In this document: in pieces, positions 26,063 through 34,086 of the stretch
Layout: each line of letters opens with the position of its first letter
Numbering within the stretch: the stretch's first letter is position 1
DNA from: Candidatus Cloacimonadota bacterium
Lineage (GTDB): Bacteria > Cloacimonadota > Cloacimonadia > JGIOTU-2
Assembly: GCA_030613025.1 (NCBI GenBank)
Contig: JAUWMT010000004.1
Location: 1-64,000, forward strand
Direction of reading: 5' to 3'
Length of the DNA: 64,000 bases
The notes under the pieces: model-generated
Seen by the model: the letters and a program-made list of their open reading frames with translations, nothing else
Told to the model about the DNA's origin: nothing
The model's database searches: none
Program-made: the position numbers and the translations under genes

Positions 26063-26491
26063 TTATGGCAATTGATAAAGTGTTGTAATGTCAATATTTT
26101 CTAAATCATCTCCCTTGTTGATATGGAGAGTTTGTGGAATCGTAACACCTGTAAGTGTATCAACCACACCATAATAGCCAACTCTATCAGTATCAAGATC
26201 GAAAATAAAGTTATGATTAGCATCATCAATAGCTGCTACATAATGGTCGCCAGCACTTACTGCAACCATTGTATAATTTCCATTAGAATTTGTTATCATT
26301 CCATTGGAAAGCGAAATACCCTGGGTTACTTCATCCCCTGCTTCTAATAATATGACATAGGCACCTGAAACTGGCTCTCCATCATTGCTTACGTTCCCTG
26401 AAATAGTTGTAGTTATCGCTTTCACGATATCGTCACAACCGGATATTGTGATAACTATCAAAACTGCTAATACATAAAATCTTTTTTTCAT
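26063..26491 (-). CDS. Lipoprotein with carboxypeptidase-regulatory-like domain
   Basis: Start chosen at MKKRFY (26491) because AAAGGA sits at the correct spacing; the track's MIK start is too close to it. 142 aa. A lipobox (VITISGC) is followed by a single CarboxypepD_reg-like domain with SGNVSNDGEPVSGAYV and an NSNGNYTMVAVSAGDHYVAA strand pair. Such domains sit on the outer-membrane surface or in the periplasm. Specific role unknown; it is between the SRPBCC and MMPL genes. Confidence 0.75.
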   Translation of the reverse strand: MKKRFYVLAVLIVITISGCDDIVKAITTTISGNVSNDGEPVSGAYVILLEAGDEVTQGISLSNGMITNSNGNYTMVAVSAGDHYVAAIDDANHNFIFDLDTDRVGYYGVVDTLTGVTIPQTLHINKGDDLENIDITTLYQLP

Positions 26492-26511
26492 TTTAATCAT
26501 CCTTTTTTTGT

Positions 26512-27132
26512 TTAAGATAGCTCTGCTCTATCTTTTATTGCTTTAATGTTGATTCTTAGAGGAGACAGATACAATGGAAATTCCATCTCCGGTTTTTTAT
26601 TGATCAAAAATTTTGCAGCACCTGTAAAGTTGTCTCCATCAACTTCCTTTGTCCGAAAAAGCACAACACGCTTCCCTTGGTCAATCGGAATTAATTTATA
26701 ACGCCCTGTCTCCCTATTTATTTCGGTATCTATGATAATAAGTTCGGGTTTTTTTAAAATATATTTGGTAGTATATCTAACAGTAGAACCAATAACCATA
26801 AATTTAAATTCTACAGCAGATTCAACTGTAATCTCATTATTGTCTTTCTTTATAATTTTACAATCTTTATGTCCTGGTATAAATTCAGGATAGTTTTCAA
26901 AATCAGTTAATACCTTCCATACTTTATCCAACGGTGCATCAATTAGGATAGCCAATGTTATGTATTTAATTTCTCCATTTATTTCTTCAAGATGAATTAA
27001 TTCACCTTTGTTTAGTAATATTTTTAAAGTTGATTCATCCAATTCTTGCTCTAATATATTTGCAAAAGTACTATTTGCAACCAAAATAATTAAACTCATG
27101 GTTAATATAATTGCTGATGTTTTTTTAATCAT
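26512..27132 (-). CDS. Secreted SRPBCC (START/Coq10-like) lipid-binding-fold protein
   Basis: 206 aa. A signal peptide (about 1-26) is followed by a polyketide-cyclase/Coq10-type SRPBCC domain with APLDKVWKVLTDFENYPEFIPGHKDCKI and a long amphipathic helix near the C-terminus. The fold binds hydrophobic ligands in a deep cavity. Export to the periplasm is unusual for Coq10-like proteins and fits a carrier of a lipid between membrane proteins of this cluster. It shares one base with the GtrA stop. Confidence 0.85.
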   Translation of the reverse strand: MIKKTSAIILTMSLIILVANSTFANILEQELDESTLKILLNKGELIHLEEINGEIKYITLAILIDAPLDKVWKVLTDFENYPEFIPGHKDCKIIKKDNNEITVESAVEFKFMVIGSTVRYTTKYILKKPELIIIDTEINRETGRYKLIPIDQGKRVVLFRTKEVDGDNFTGAAKFLINKKPEMEFPLYLSPLRINIKAIKDRAELS

Positions 27133-27542
27133 TATTTATTATCCTCTTTTTTAAATATATACTTCTCATTTGCAAAAAAGCTAAAAATTCCGGAAAAACA
27201 TAATGCTATAACATTACAGATAACGATATGAAAATGGAAAAGTTCATTGATTACAGCTAATAATCCTATTTTCAAGACAAGAGAAATTAATAATGCAAAA
27301 TTATAACCTAGAAAAAGTCTTAAAAAATCAGATCTATCATTATGAACTCTATGATTCCATATCCAGAAATAGCAGATAATATAGGTTACAACAATTCCTA
27401 ATTCATAGGAGATTGCCGGAGATAATATATATTTTGTGAAATAGGAATGAAAAAAAAGTGTTGTAAGTAACCATAACATAGATGTATCGACAATTGCTCC
27501 GGCAACTCCTCTTATTACAAACTTTATGAAATTTTGCAGCAT
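27132..27542 (-). CDS. GtrA-family membrane protein
   Basis: 136 aa with four transmembrane helices and a basic tail. The N-terminus FIKFVIRGVAGAIVDTSMLWLLT and the ANEKYIFK end are the GtrA signature. GtrA-like proteins are thought to help flip polyprenyl-phosphate-linked sugars or act as small membrane adaptors. It overlaps the following SRPBCC gene by one base. A cluster-specific role is inferred. Confidence 0.9.
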   Translation of the reverse strand: MLQNFIKFVIRGVAGAIVDTSMLWLLTTLFFHSYFTKYILSPAISYELGIVVTYIICYFWIWNHRVHNDRSDFLRLFLGYNFALLISLVLKIGLLAVINELFHFHIVICNVIALCFSGIFSFFANEKYIFKKEDNK

Positions 27543-27556
27543 ATTAATTCACTAAT

Positions 27557-27649
27557 TCAGGCAATGATTTTTCTTAAATAAACAACAACCGCTTCCTCAA
27601 GGAATTTCTTTGATATGCCGGAATTTGATAGAGGGTTAATTTTTTTCAT
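27557..27649 (-). CDS. 30-codon ORF/stub with VVVYLR motif
   Basis: Too short for the ORF track. The ATG overlaps the stop of the radical SAM gene as ATGA (27646-27649), so coupling is possible. The 30 residues contain FLEEAVVVYLRKI, the same motif as the 61-aa fragment at 19239-19424. It is probably a remnant of a longer membrane protein, or a real small protein; I cannot tell. Confidence 0.35.
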   Translation of the reverse strand: MKKINPLSNSGISKKFLEEAVVVYLRKIIA

Positions 27650-29037
27650 TCTAAATAATCGGCATTAAACAAAGTTATCCAATCGCCTTCTTGCCATGCT
27701 TTATCATATATCTTCTTTACTCCTTTAGCATATTTATCCAATTCATCTTTAAATGGGGATGAAAAAAGGCAATCTCCCCCTGGATATGATGGATGGGCAC
27801 CAAATCTTTTTACATGTTCCCGTAAAATTTCAGGACGGTCAACTACCATACAAGGACGAAGAAGATTTCCATCGTATGGAATACCTTCTCTTATTGCCTT
27901 AAAAAATGGTGATTTCAGTGCCTCGGTTATTGTTTTATTTCTAATATTATCAATGGCAAACTGGGCAAATGCACAGGGTTCAATATCACCAAGTGGATTT
28001 ATATGCAGATATGATTTCCCACCAGCCATACAACCATTCATTAAAGGACCATCATTCCAGAAATCGACAAGAAAAATTGGTTTTGTATTCCTTAATTTAT
28101 AAATTCTTTTCCGTAAATAATTTCTCTGCTCAGGTGTAATCATTAGAGAGGTATCGGGATTTCTTCCAATGGGAATATACTGAAAATACCATCCATTCAA
28201 ACAACCTTTTTCAATTAGATCATCAATAAATTCATCAGAAGTTATTTCCTCTACATTGTAGCGGGTAGCGGTCACTGAAAAACCAAAAGGGACTCCTTCA
28301 TTTTTCAGATTATTCATTGCCTTTATTCCCTTTCTATAAACACCTTTTCCCCTTCTTGAATCAGTTTTTTCTTCACCGCCTTCTACACTTATCATCATAG
28401 CAGCATTACCTATTTCACCAAGTCTTTTTGCTACTTCTTCACTGATCAGTGTCGCATTTGTATAAATCTGGAAGTATACATCAGGATATTTTTCATAAAG
28501 ATCAAAAAGGTCTTTTCTGATAAATGGTTCCCCACCAGTAATTGTAATAAAGTTGACCCCCATCTCTCTTACTTCTTCAATAATTCTTTCTAACAAGCAC
28601 ATTTCAAGGTCAGGAACTTTTTGGAATTTTCCAGCCCAGCATCCTTCACAGCGGAGATTACACTTCATTGTTGGACTAACCACTATGTTTGTAGGACCTT
28701 CAAAACCTTCTCTTTTGGCAAATTTGTTTTTCTTTTTCTTCCAGTATAATGCTTTTAAAAATATATTCATAAAAAGCAGATTCCTGCAATGTGGATTTAA
28801 TTCGCCATTTATTCTTTTTATCCACCTTTTTACAGGATGTTTCGCTTCACCCAATTTTTTGAAATAGTCAAATTGCTCTTTGCCTTCCTTCGTTCCTCCA
28901 AGAATCAATGCCAGTTTTTGCATAATTTCTATTTCCCTGATAAAATTCTTATCTGAGGAATTTACAACAAGTTTAATTGCCTGATTCTCCATTAACTCCA
29001 TCAAGTGGTTTTTTATTTTTTTAACCTCTTTTTTCAT
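27646..29037 (-). CDS. Radical SAM / SPASM-type protein
   Basis: 463 aa. The radical SAM motif is CNLRCEGCWAG (CX3CX2C), followed by the GGEPF motif and a SPASM-like C-terminal region with several cysteines (GCMAGGKSYLHINPLGDIEPCAF, then RPC and DCLF). The N-terminal ~110 residues form a helical family-specific domain. AdoMet radical chemistry with auxiliary clusters is expected. It and the related 30178-31635 gene flank a GNAT-like gene. Substrate unknown; GAGGA precedes the start. Confidence 0.9.
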   Translation of the reverse strand: MKKEVKKIKNHLMELMENQAIKLVVNSSDKNFIREIEIMQKLALILGGTKEGKEQFDYFKKLGEAKHPVKRWIKRINGELNPHCRNLLFMNIFLKALYWKKKKNKFAKREGFEGPTNIVVSPTMKCNLRCEGCWAGKFQKVPDLEMCLLERIIEEVREMGVNFITITGGEPFIRKDLFDLYEKYPDVYFQIYTNATLISEEVAKRLGEIGNAAMMISVEGGEEKTDSRRGKGVYRKGIKAMNNLKNEGVPFGFSVTATRYNVEEITSDEFIDDLIEKGCLNGWYFQYIPIGRNPDTSLMITPEQRNYLRKRIYKLRNTKPIFLVDFWNDGPLMNGCMAGGKSYLHINPLGDIEPCAFAQFAIDNIRNKTITEALKSPFFKAIREGIPYDGNLLRPCMVVDRPEILREHVKRFGAHPSYPGGDCLFSSPFKDELDKYAKGVKKIYDKAWQEGDWITLFNADYLE

Positions 29038-29065
29038 ATCAAATCCTCATTTTTAAAATGTGTTT

Positions 29066-30181
29066 TCATATTTCCATTTCATAAATTCTATATTTCTTAT
29101 AGATCTTTGCACCAATCGCTATCTCAAACTGGTTTATTAAATCATTATCTTCTAAAATCCAGCTGTGTTCACCCCATTTGTAACCTAATCGTACAGCATT
29201 CATTTCTGTCTCATAATACAAAACAGCAACTATTCCTGTGTTGCGATATTCTTTTTTAACTCCACCGATAAGTGAGCGTGTTCCATCAATTTTCTTCTTA
29301 TAATGAAGGAACTTCAAAATTTCAACTGGTCCTAATCTACCATTTAATTTTTTCAATACTTGATTTATATCAGGTATTGTAACAGAAACTCCTAACGGCT
29401 GATTATCAATTTCAGCAAATAAACCCAGTTCTGGTTCGGCAAATTGTTTAAACTTTTTTGCGGATAAATCCATCTCCTTATCTGTCATTGGGACAAATCC
29501 CCAGTTCTTTTCCCAGGCGGAATTATAAATATCTTTAAGAAATTGAGTATCTCTTTTGAAGTTTTTCATATCAAAAGGGCGAATTTTCACTCCTGTTTTC
29601 TTCTTTATTCTTTCTACTATCTTTTCAATCCGTTCAGGAACACCATCTTCTGTTTTTTTTATGAAAGCATTAAGGTCTTTTGCTTTATGAAAACCATATC
29701 GTTCCGCAAACTCTAAATAGTAAGGTAGTGTATAAGGCATCATTACTGTCGGTGGTTTATCAAACCCTTCCAAAAGAAATCCACATTCATCATTTAAGCT
29801 TGGACTTGCCGGTCCACGCATAATGTTCATCCCATTTAGTTGTAGCCATCCTTTTGCCTCATCCCATAATAATCGTGCTACTTCAAATTCATTTATACAT
29901 TCAAAAAAACCAAAAAATCCAGTTTTTTCCTGATGGAAATTATTATGATTATCATCAATAATAGCCACAATTCTTCCAATAGGTTCACCATCTTTTCGGG
30001 CTAAAAATATTTTCTTCCTTGCATGCTCCCAAAAAGGATTTTTATTCTTATTAAGAGTGTCTCTTACTTCACTTAAAAGAGGTGGAACCCAATATGGATT
30101 ATTTTTATAGATTTTCCATGGCAATTTAAGAAAGGGTTTCACGTCTTTTATGGTTTTTAATTGAACAATCTCAATATTCAT
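29066..30181 (-). CDS. GNAT-type N-acetyltransferase-like protein
   Basis: 371 aa. The N-terminus (LPWKIYKNNPYWVPPLLSE) and the block GRIVAIIDDNHNNFH are typical of a large GNAT-related family. The C-terminal half repeats the fold, with a GVKKEYRNTGIVAVLYYE segment like the acetyl-CoA P-loop. It probably acylates an amine on a substrate acted on by the two neighbouring radical SAM proteins, with which it shares ATGA coupling (30178-30181). Substrate not predictable. Confidence 0.8.
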   Translation of the reverse strand: MNIEIVQLKTIKDVKPFLKLPWKIYKNNPYWVPPLLSEVRDTLNKNKNPFWEHARKKIFLARKDGEPIGRIVAIIDDNHNNFHQEKTGFFGFFECINEFEVARLLWDEAKGWLQLNGMNIMRGPASPSLNDECGFLLEGFDKPPTVMMPYTLPYYLEFAERYGFHKAKDLNAFIKKTEDGVPERIEKIVERIKKKTGVKIRPFDMKNFKRDTQFLKDIYNSAWEKNWGFVPMTDKEMDLSAKKFKQFAEPELGLFAEIDNQPLGVSVTIPDINQVLKKLNGRLGPVEILKFLHYKKKIDGTRSLIGGVKKEYRNTGIVAVLYYETEMNAVRLGYKWGEHSWILEDNDLINQFEIAIGAKIYKKYRIYEMEI

Positions 30182-31635
30182 TTTTTACTTTCCTTATCAC
30201 CAGGTTCCAAATAGTTATTCTCCCAAATTGGATCAAGAAGTTCGGCAAGCTCATCGTCGTATTTAATCATTGCATCGTAGTATTCCGGGTCACGAAGGCA
30301 GAGAGCAGATGGATATCCAGGTTTGGATTCAGTCTTCACAAACAAATCATGTGCTTCTTTGTGGTGATCTCGGATAAAGCAGGGTCTGATTTCATTACCG
30401 CGTGTATTGGGTGGACACATATAATTATATGATAATTGCCAGTTACGAACTCCTTTGAATAAATCAGAAAATAAAGCATCTGTTAATGTTTTTCCTTGTG
30501 AGAAGAGATCATGAATATTATCCTTCCAGAATGGAACAAAAACGCAAGGATAGATATTCCCATTCCAATCGATATAGAGATAACCTTCGGGGCGTGCACC
30601 AGCAATGCAACCTGAAGAAAAAGTACCACCATTCCAGAAATCAGCAAAAAATAAACGCTCTTTTCGTACTATCTCTTGTTCCCGTTCCCACATTTTAGTT
30701 CGTACTAAAGGAGAGACTTGGTGATCAACATCCGCACCTCTTCCAATTGGCATATATTGGAAAAGCCATTCATAAAGTGCTCCCTGCTCATCGAAGTAGA
30801 ATTTGATCATTTCTTTAGAGATAAGAAGTTCTGCATTCTCGGGTGTGGCAGTAACAGAAATGCCAAAAGGAACACCGGCATTACGCAGATTTTCAAAGGC
30901 AGAAAGAATTCTTTTGTATGTTCCCTTTCCTCTTCGTTCGTCGGTTTCCTTTTCAAATCCTTCTACAGAGATAGCTGGAGTTATATTTCCAACTTCTGCA
31001 AGTCTTTTTGCTTTTTCTTTATCAATGAGAGTGCCATTTGTATAAACGAGAAAATATTGTTCCGGATGAAGTCTTGCGATCTCAATGATATCCACATCTC
31101 CATCTTGCCAGAGAAATGGTTCTCCACCGGAAATAACAGTGAACCAGCTTCCCCATTTCTCGTACTTCTCGTGGAGCACACTTTCTAAATCCTCCGCAGA
31201 TAGTGATGGCAATCCCTTTGGAATACTTACAGCGTAGCAATCCTTACACCGCAGGTTGCATTTTCCCCCAGGCGAGATAGTCAGGAAACCGGGTGGTTTT
31301 ACACCGTATTCATCTTCATATTTTTTCATCTTTTCTTTTCTGTTTACCCTAGTCAGAAACTCTTTTAGAAATAAATTGATCATTCGATCTCGCACAGCGG
31401 GGGAGCCGTTGTCGTACGCCTTGAGAGCTGCTCGCACTACATTTGACGCTATATAAAACTTGTCCTCTCTTTGTCGTCTTGGGCCAATCTTAATTGGATC
31501 ACCTTTATTAACATACAATCTATATGCAACCTTTTCAAGCGGTGGCAAAGTTACCTTCCATGCTTTTGTGATCGAACTTAGATTTGCGACTTGCTTTGCG
31601 ATAAATTCGCTGAGTTTCAATGTACTCGTTTTCAT
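30178..31635 (-). CDS. Radical SAM / SPASM-type protein
   Basis: 485 aa, larger than its sister gene at 27646. Motif CNLRCKDCYAVS, then ISGGEPFLWQ and a cysteine-rich SPASM-type tail (GCIAGARPEGYLYIDWNGNIYPCVF, MCPPNTRGNEIRPC, CLRDPEY). The N-terminal ~110 residues are basic and helical. AGGAG precedes the ATG at 31635. A 47-codon ORF ends 12 nt upstream, so they are probably co-translated. Confidence 0.9.
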   Translation of the reverse strand: MKTSTLKLSEFIAKQVANLSSITKAWKVTLPPLEKVAYRLYVNKGDPIKIGPRRQREDKFYIASNVVRAALKAYDNGSPAVRDRMINLFLKEFLTRVNRKEKMKKYEDEYGVKPPGFLTISPGGKCNLRCKDCYAVSIPKGLPSLSAEDLESVLHEKYEKWGSWFTVISGGEPFLWQDGDVDIIEIARLHPEQYFLVYTNGTLIDKEKAKRLAEVGNITPAISVEGFEKETDERRGKGTYKRILSAFENLRNAGVPFGISVTATPENAELLISKEMIKFYFDEQGALYEWLFQYMPIGRGADVDHQVSPLVRTKMWEREQEIVRKERLFFADFWNGGTFSSGCIAGARPEGYLYIDWNGNIYPCVFVPFWKDNIHDLFSQGKTLTDALFSDLFKGVRNWQLSYNYMCPPNTRGNEIRPCFIRDHHKEAHDLFVKTESKPGYPSALCLRDPEYYDAMIKYDDELAELLDPIWENNYLEPGDKESKK

Positions 31636-31647
31636 GATTAACTCCTG

Positions 31648-31791
31648 TCATGAAATTTTATTATTTTTACTTTGTAAATCAAATATGTTTGATAAAACTT
31701 CTTCTTTTATGATTTTTTCAGCTTCATAACCCAAAAATATATTCGACCATATTGGTTCTGGGTTCGAGTTCTTATTAAAAAAATATATCAT
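31648..31791 (-). CDS. 47-aa small protein between TetR and radical SAM genes
   Basis: Not in the ORF track. The ATG (31791-31789) overlaps the TetR stop as ATGA and the TGA is 12 nt before the radical SAM ATG. The peptide starts MIYFFNKNSNPEPIW, continues with GYEAEKIIKEEVLSN and ends in a charged stretch. It has no cysteine, so it is not a sactipeptide or ranthipeptide precursor of the usual kind. Its tight coupling suggests a real gene: a possible leader, chaperone or RiPP-like substrate for the adjacent enzymes. Function unknown. Confidence 0.6.
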   Translation of the reverse strand: MIYFFNKNSNPEPIWSNIFLGYEAEKIIKEEVLSNIFDLQSKNNKIS

Positions 31792-32366
31792 CTTTTTACG
31801 ATTCCATTGAAAAGAATTTCCATGAGTTTATCAATATTTGATTCAATTTCAGGAAAAGAAATACCTGTTGACCAAGGATACTCCATACCTTTTAAAGCGG
31901 AAGCAATTGCAAAAGCTGTTAATTCTATATCGTTAATATCAAAGATTCCGTTATCTTCTCCTTCCTGCAAAATTTCCCGGATTGTAAACAGTTCTTCTTT
32001 ACTGTTCTTTTCCCGTATTTTTTCAATGAAGGCATAATGCTCCAGATACTCATCTTTAAGGGCACTATTGATATTAACAAGTTCTTTGAGATATTCCATT
32101 TTCTTCAAAATGTAGATTTTCATTTTCTTTTGTGGAGTATCTTCATTGTTTATCACGTCTCTTATTTTTTCTTTGAGATATTTGTTTTCTTGCTCAACAA
32201 CTTCTTTAAATATATCTTCTTTGCTTTGGAAATAATGATACAAAGAAGCTTTTCCCATTCGGGCTGCCTTGGCAATCTCATCAACTGTTGTTTTTATTAA
32301 ACCATATTTTGAAAATATATTTTGAGCAACCTGGGTAATGATTTTCTTTTTTTCATTTCCTTTCAA
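31788..32366 (-). CDS. TetR-family transcriptional regulator
   Basis: 192 aa. N-terminal helix-turn-helix (YGLIKTTVDEIAKAARMGKASLYHYFQSKEDIF) is the TetR DNA-binding domain; the C-terminal ligand domain is all-helical. It is the first gene of the minus-strand cluster leading to the radical SAM, MMPL and porin genes, so it should repress that operon until a lipid-like ligand binds. A palindrome in its promoter (32405-32424) is a candidate operator. Confidence 0.95.
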   Translation of the reverse strand: MKGNEKKKIITQVAQNIFSKYGLIKTTVDEIAKAARMGKASLYHYFQSKEDIFKEVVEQENKYLKEKIRDVINNEDTPQKKMKIYILKKMEYLKELVNINSALKDEYLEHYAFIEKIREKNSKEELFTIREILQEGEDNGIFDINDIELTAFAIASALKGMEYPWSTGISFPEIESNIDKLMEILFNGIVKR

Positions 32367-32404
32367 ACAAACCGCCTATTTTTCGAACAATTAAGTTTTA
32401 GGGT

Positions 32405-32434
32405 CGAATAATATTTCGTATTCGGTTGTGTCAA
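32405..32434 (-). promoter_or_regulatory. Promoter and candidate TetR operator
   Basis: On the minus strand TTGACA (32434-32429) is followed after 15 nt by TATTAT (32413-32408). CGAATA-N8-TATTCG (32405-32424), a perfect 6-bp inverted repeat over 20 bp, covers the -10. It lies 39-68 nt before the TetR ATG. Confidence 0.55.
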
Positions 32435-32604
32435 TATTATTTATTTATTTTTCTGCATGTCCCCAAAAACTTAAAGAAACATGGCAATTTCAGAGAGTGT
32501 AATATGGAGAAAGGAAAATGGAGAACGGAGAAATTTTTCAATGTTCAATTTTCTTGACTGATTTAAAGATATATAATGATTAAAGGAAAACAAAGGAGTC
32601 AGAT

Positions 32605-33327
32605 ATGAAAAATTATGTAAAAATATTACTTATACTATTATTAGTGGGGTCAGCATTCATGCTTACCAATTGTGATTCACCTCTTTCGGACGAACGGCTG
32701 AACGATCCTTCAAAGATCTCGCCCACTCTTACGATTGAACGCACCTATGACAATTCGAAAAACCTCAAAGGTGAGGCAATTGCTCATCTTTTTGATAAAA
32801 ATCTTGCCCTTGTAAGAATTAAAGACGGCGGAGTTTATGTGAATGGAACAGCTCTTACTCTTGAGTATTATATAACCGGGGGACCATATTATGAAACCAC
32901 CGGCAATTACCCGATTAATCATAATACGGTCTACACTATGACCGTCAAAATGAGCAATGGAGATGAGTATGACTCTGAAGTGAGAACACAATTTCAGGAT
33001 TTGCACACTTTTAACATTCCAGGCACATTTAATAATACAGATGATGTTCAGATAAGCTGGGAAGAAATTATTCCGGATCATCCTATGTGCCTCGAGTTCT
33101 CTTATGAAGACGATTCAGGAGTCGGTTCAGTATATATTGACATTCCTGAAGATAGCGTAAATACAGGCAGTTATACGATACCTCATGAAAATTTTGCAAC
33201 ACTTGCAGGCAAGACAGTTCAGGCAAAAATAGTGTCAGAAAAATTCGGCACAGCGAATGAGCATTTTAAAACAACTGCCTCGATATCTTCACAATTTGCT
33301 GTTATTGTAGAATGTCATATTAATTAG
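32605..33327 (+). CDS. Hypothetical lipoprotein
   Basis: 240 aa. Lipobox AFMLTNC at about residue 23. The rest is beta-rich with an Ig-like or adhesin-like look (FNNTDDVQISW, VYIDIPEDSV). A strong AAGGAG site precedes the ATG. No family recognised. Divergent from the TetR gene and followed closely by PAP2. Confidence 0.8.
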   Translation: MKNYVKILLILLLVGSAFMLTNCDSPLSDERLNDPSKISPTLTIERTYDNSKNLKGEAIAHLFDKNLALVRIKDGGVYVNGTALTLEYYITGGPYYETTGNYPINHNTVYTMTVKMSNGDEYDSEVRTQFQDLHTFNIPGTFNNTDDVQISWEEIIPDHPMCLEFSYEDDSGVGSVYIDIPEDSVNTGSYTIPHENFATLAGKTVQAKIVSEKFGTANEHFKTTASISSQFAVIVECHIN

Positions 33328-33344
33328 TAACGTTGCTCTCACTC

Positions 33345-33950
33345 ATGTTTCATTTTCTCATTCAGGTTGATAGATCCGTATTCCTGTTTTTCAATAAAAC
33401 TCTAGCAAATTCGTTTTTTGATACGATATTTCCAATCATTACCGAGCCGAGAAACTGGCTTATCGTTGGGCTGATAGTAATGATCTTCTTCATTTTCAAA
33501 GAGAAGAAAAAGGCGATTGGGATCATAGCTCTTGTACTTGTTGCTGCAGCGCTTTCCGACCTGATCGCATACCGAATATTAAAACCACTTTTCAGTCGGC
33601 TTCGACCATGTCATCCTGAATTTTTTATTGAAGGTGGCAGATTTCTGATTGGTATGAAAACCTCATTTTCCTTTCCTTCTAACCATGCAATGAATATGTT
33701 CACTGCTGCAACAGTTCTCTCTTATTTTTATCAAAAATACTCCGGCTACTTCTTCGGCTTTGCAGCTCTGATAGGCTTTTCCCGAATTTATGTAGGCGTT
33801 CATTATCCCCTCGATATAATCGGAGGAGCGGTCTTCGGTATAATTCTTGGCAGCGGTGTGTATTGGAGTTATGTTGGTATAAAAGTGTGTATAAGAAGGA
33901 GAGCGAATCCCAAAAAAGATAATGAAGCTCATGCAGAAGCAGATAAATGA
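33345..33950 (+). CDS. PAP2-family phosphatase
   Basis: The track start is TTG at 33333; the ATG at 33345 (MFHFLIQVDRS) is more likely, giving 201 aa. Catalytic motifs are LKPLFSRLRPC (KX6RP), SFPSNHAMN (PSGH-like) and SRIYVGVHYPLD (SRX5HX3D), with five to six membrane helices. PAP2 enzymes remove phosphate from lipid phosphates such as undecaprenyl pyrophosphate or phosphatidate. The lipoprotein upstream may share the transcript. Confidence 0.9.
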   Translation: MFHFLIQVDRSVFLFFNKTLANSFFDTIFPIITEPRNWLIVGLIVMIFFIFKEKKKAIGIIALVLVAAALSDLIAYRILKPLFSRLRPCHPEFFIEGGRFLIGMKTSFSFPSNHAMNMFTAATVLSYFYQKYSGYFFGFAALIGFSRIYVGVHYPLDIIGGAVFGIILGSGVYWSYVGIKVCIRRRANPKKDNEAHAEADK

Positions 33951-34040
33951 TTTTTAGTTTGATATTTTACAATTATGAGTTTATTCTAAAAAAGCAATCA
34001 ACCACGAAAGTCACGAAAATACACGAAAAAAGAAATTTAA

Positions 34041-34076
34041 ACCTTGCGAATGGTTGTTAAACCTTCGCAATGGTTG
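34041..34076. repeat. Palindrome, TTGCGAA family
   Basis: ACCTTGCGAATGGT...ACCTTCGCAATGGT, with TTGCGAA/TTCGCAA arms. Preceded by a CACGAAAgTCACGAAAATACACGAAA tract (about 34001-34028). In the gap between convergent genes. Confidence 0.65.
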
Positions 34077-34086
34077 GGAACCTAGA

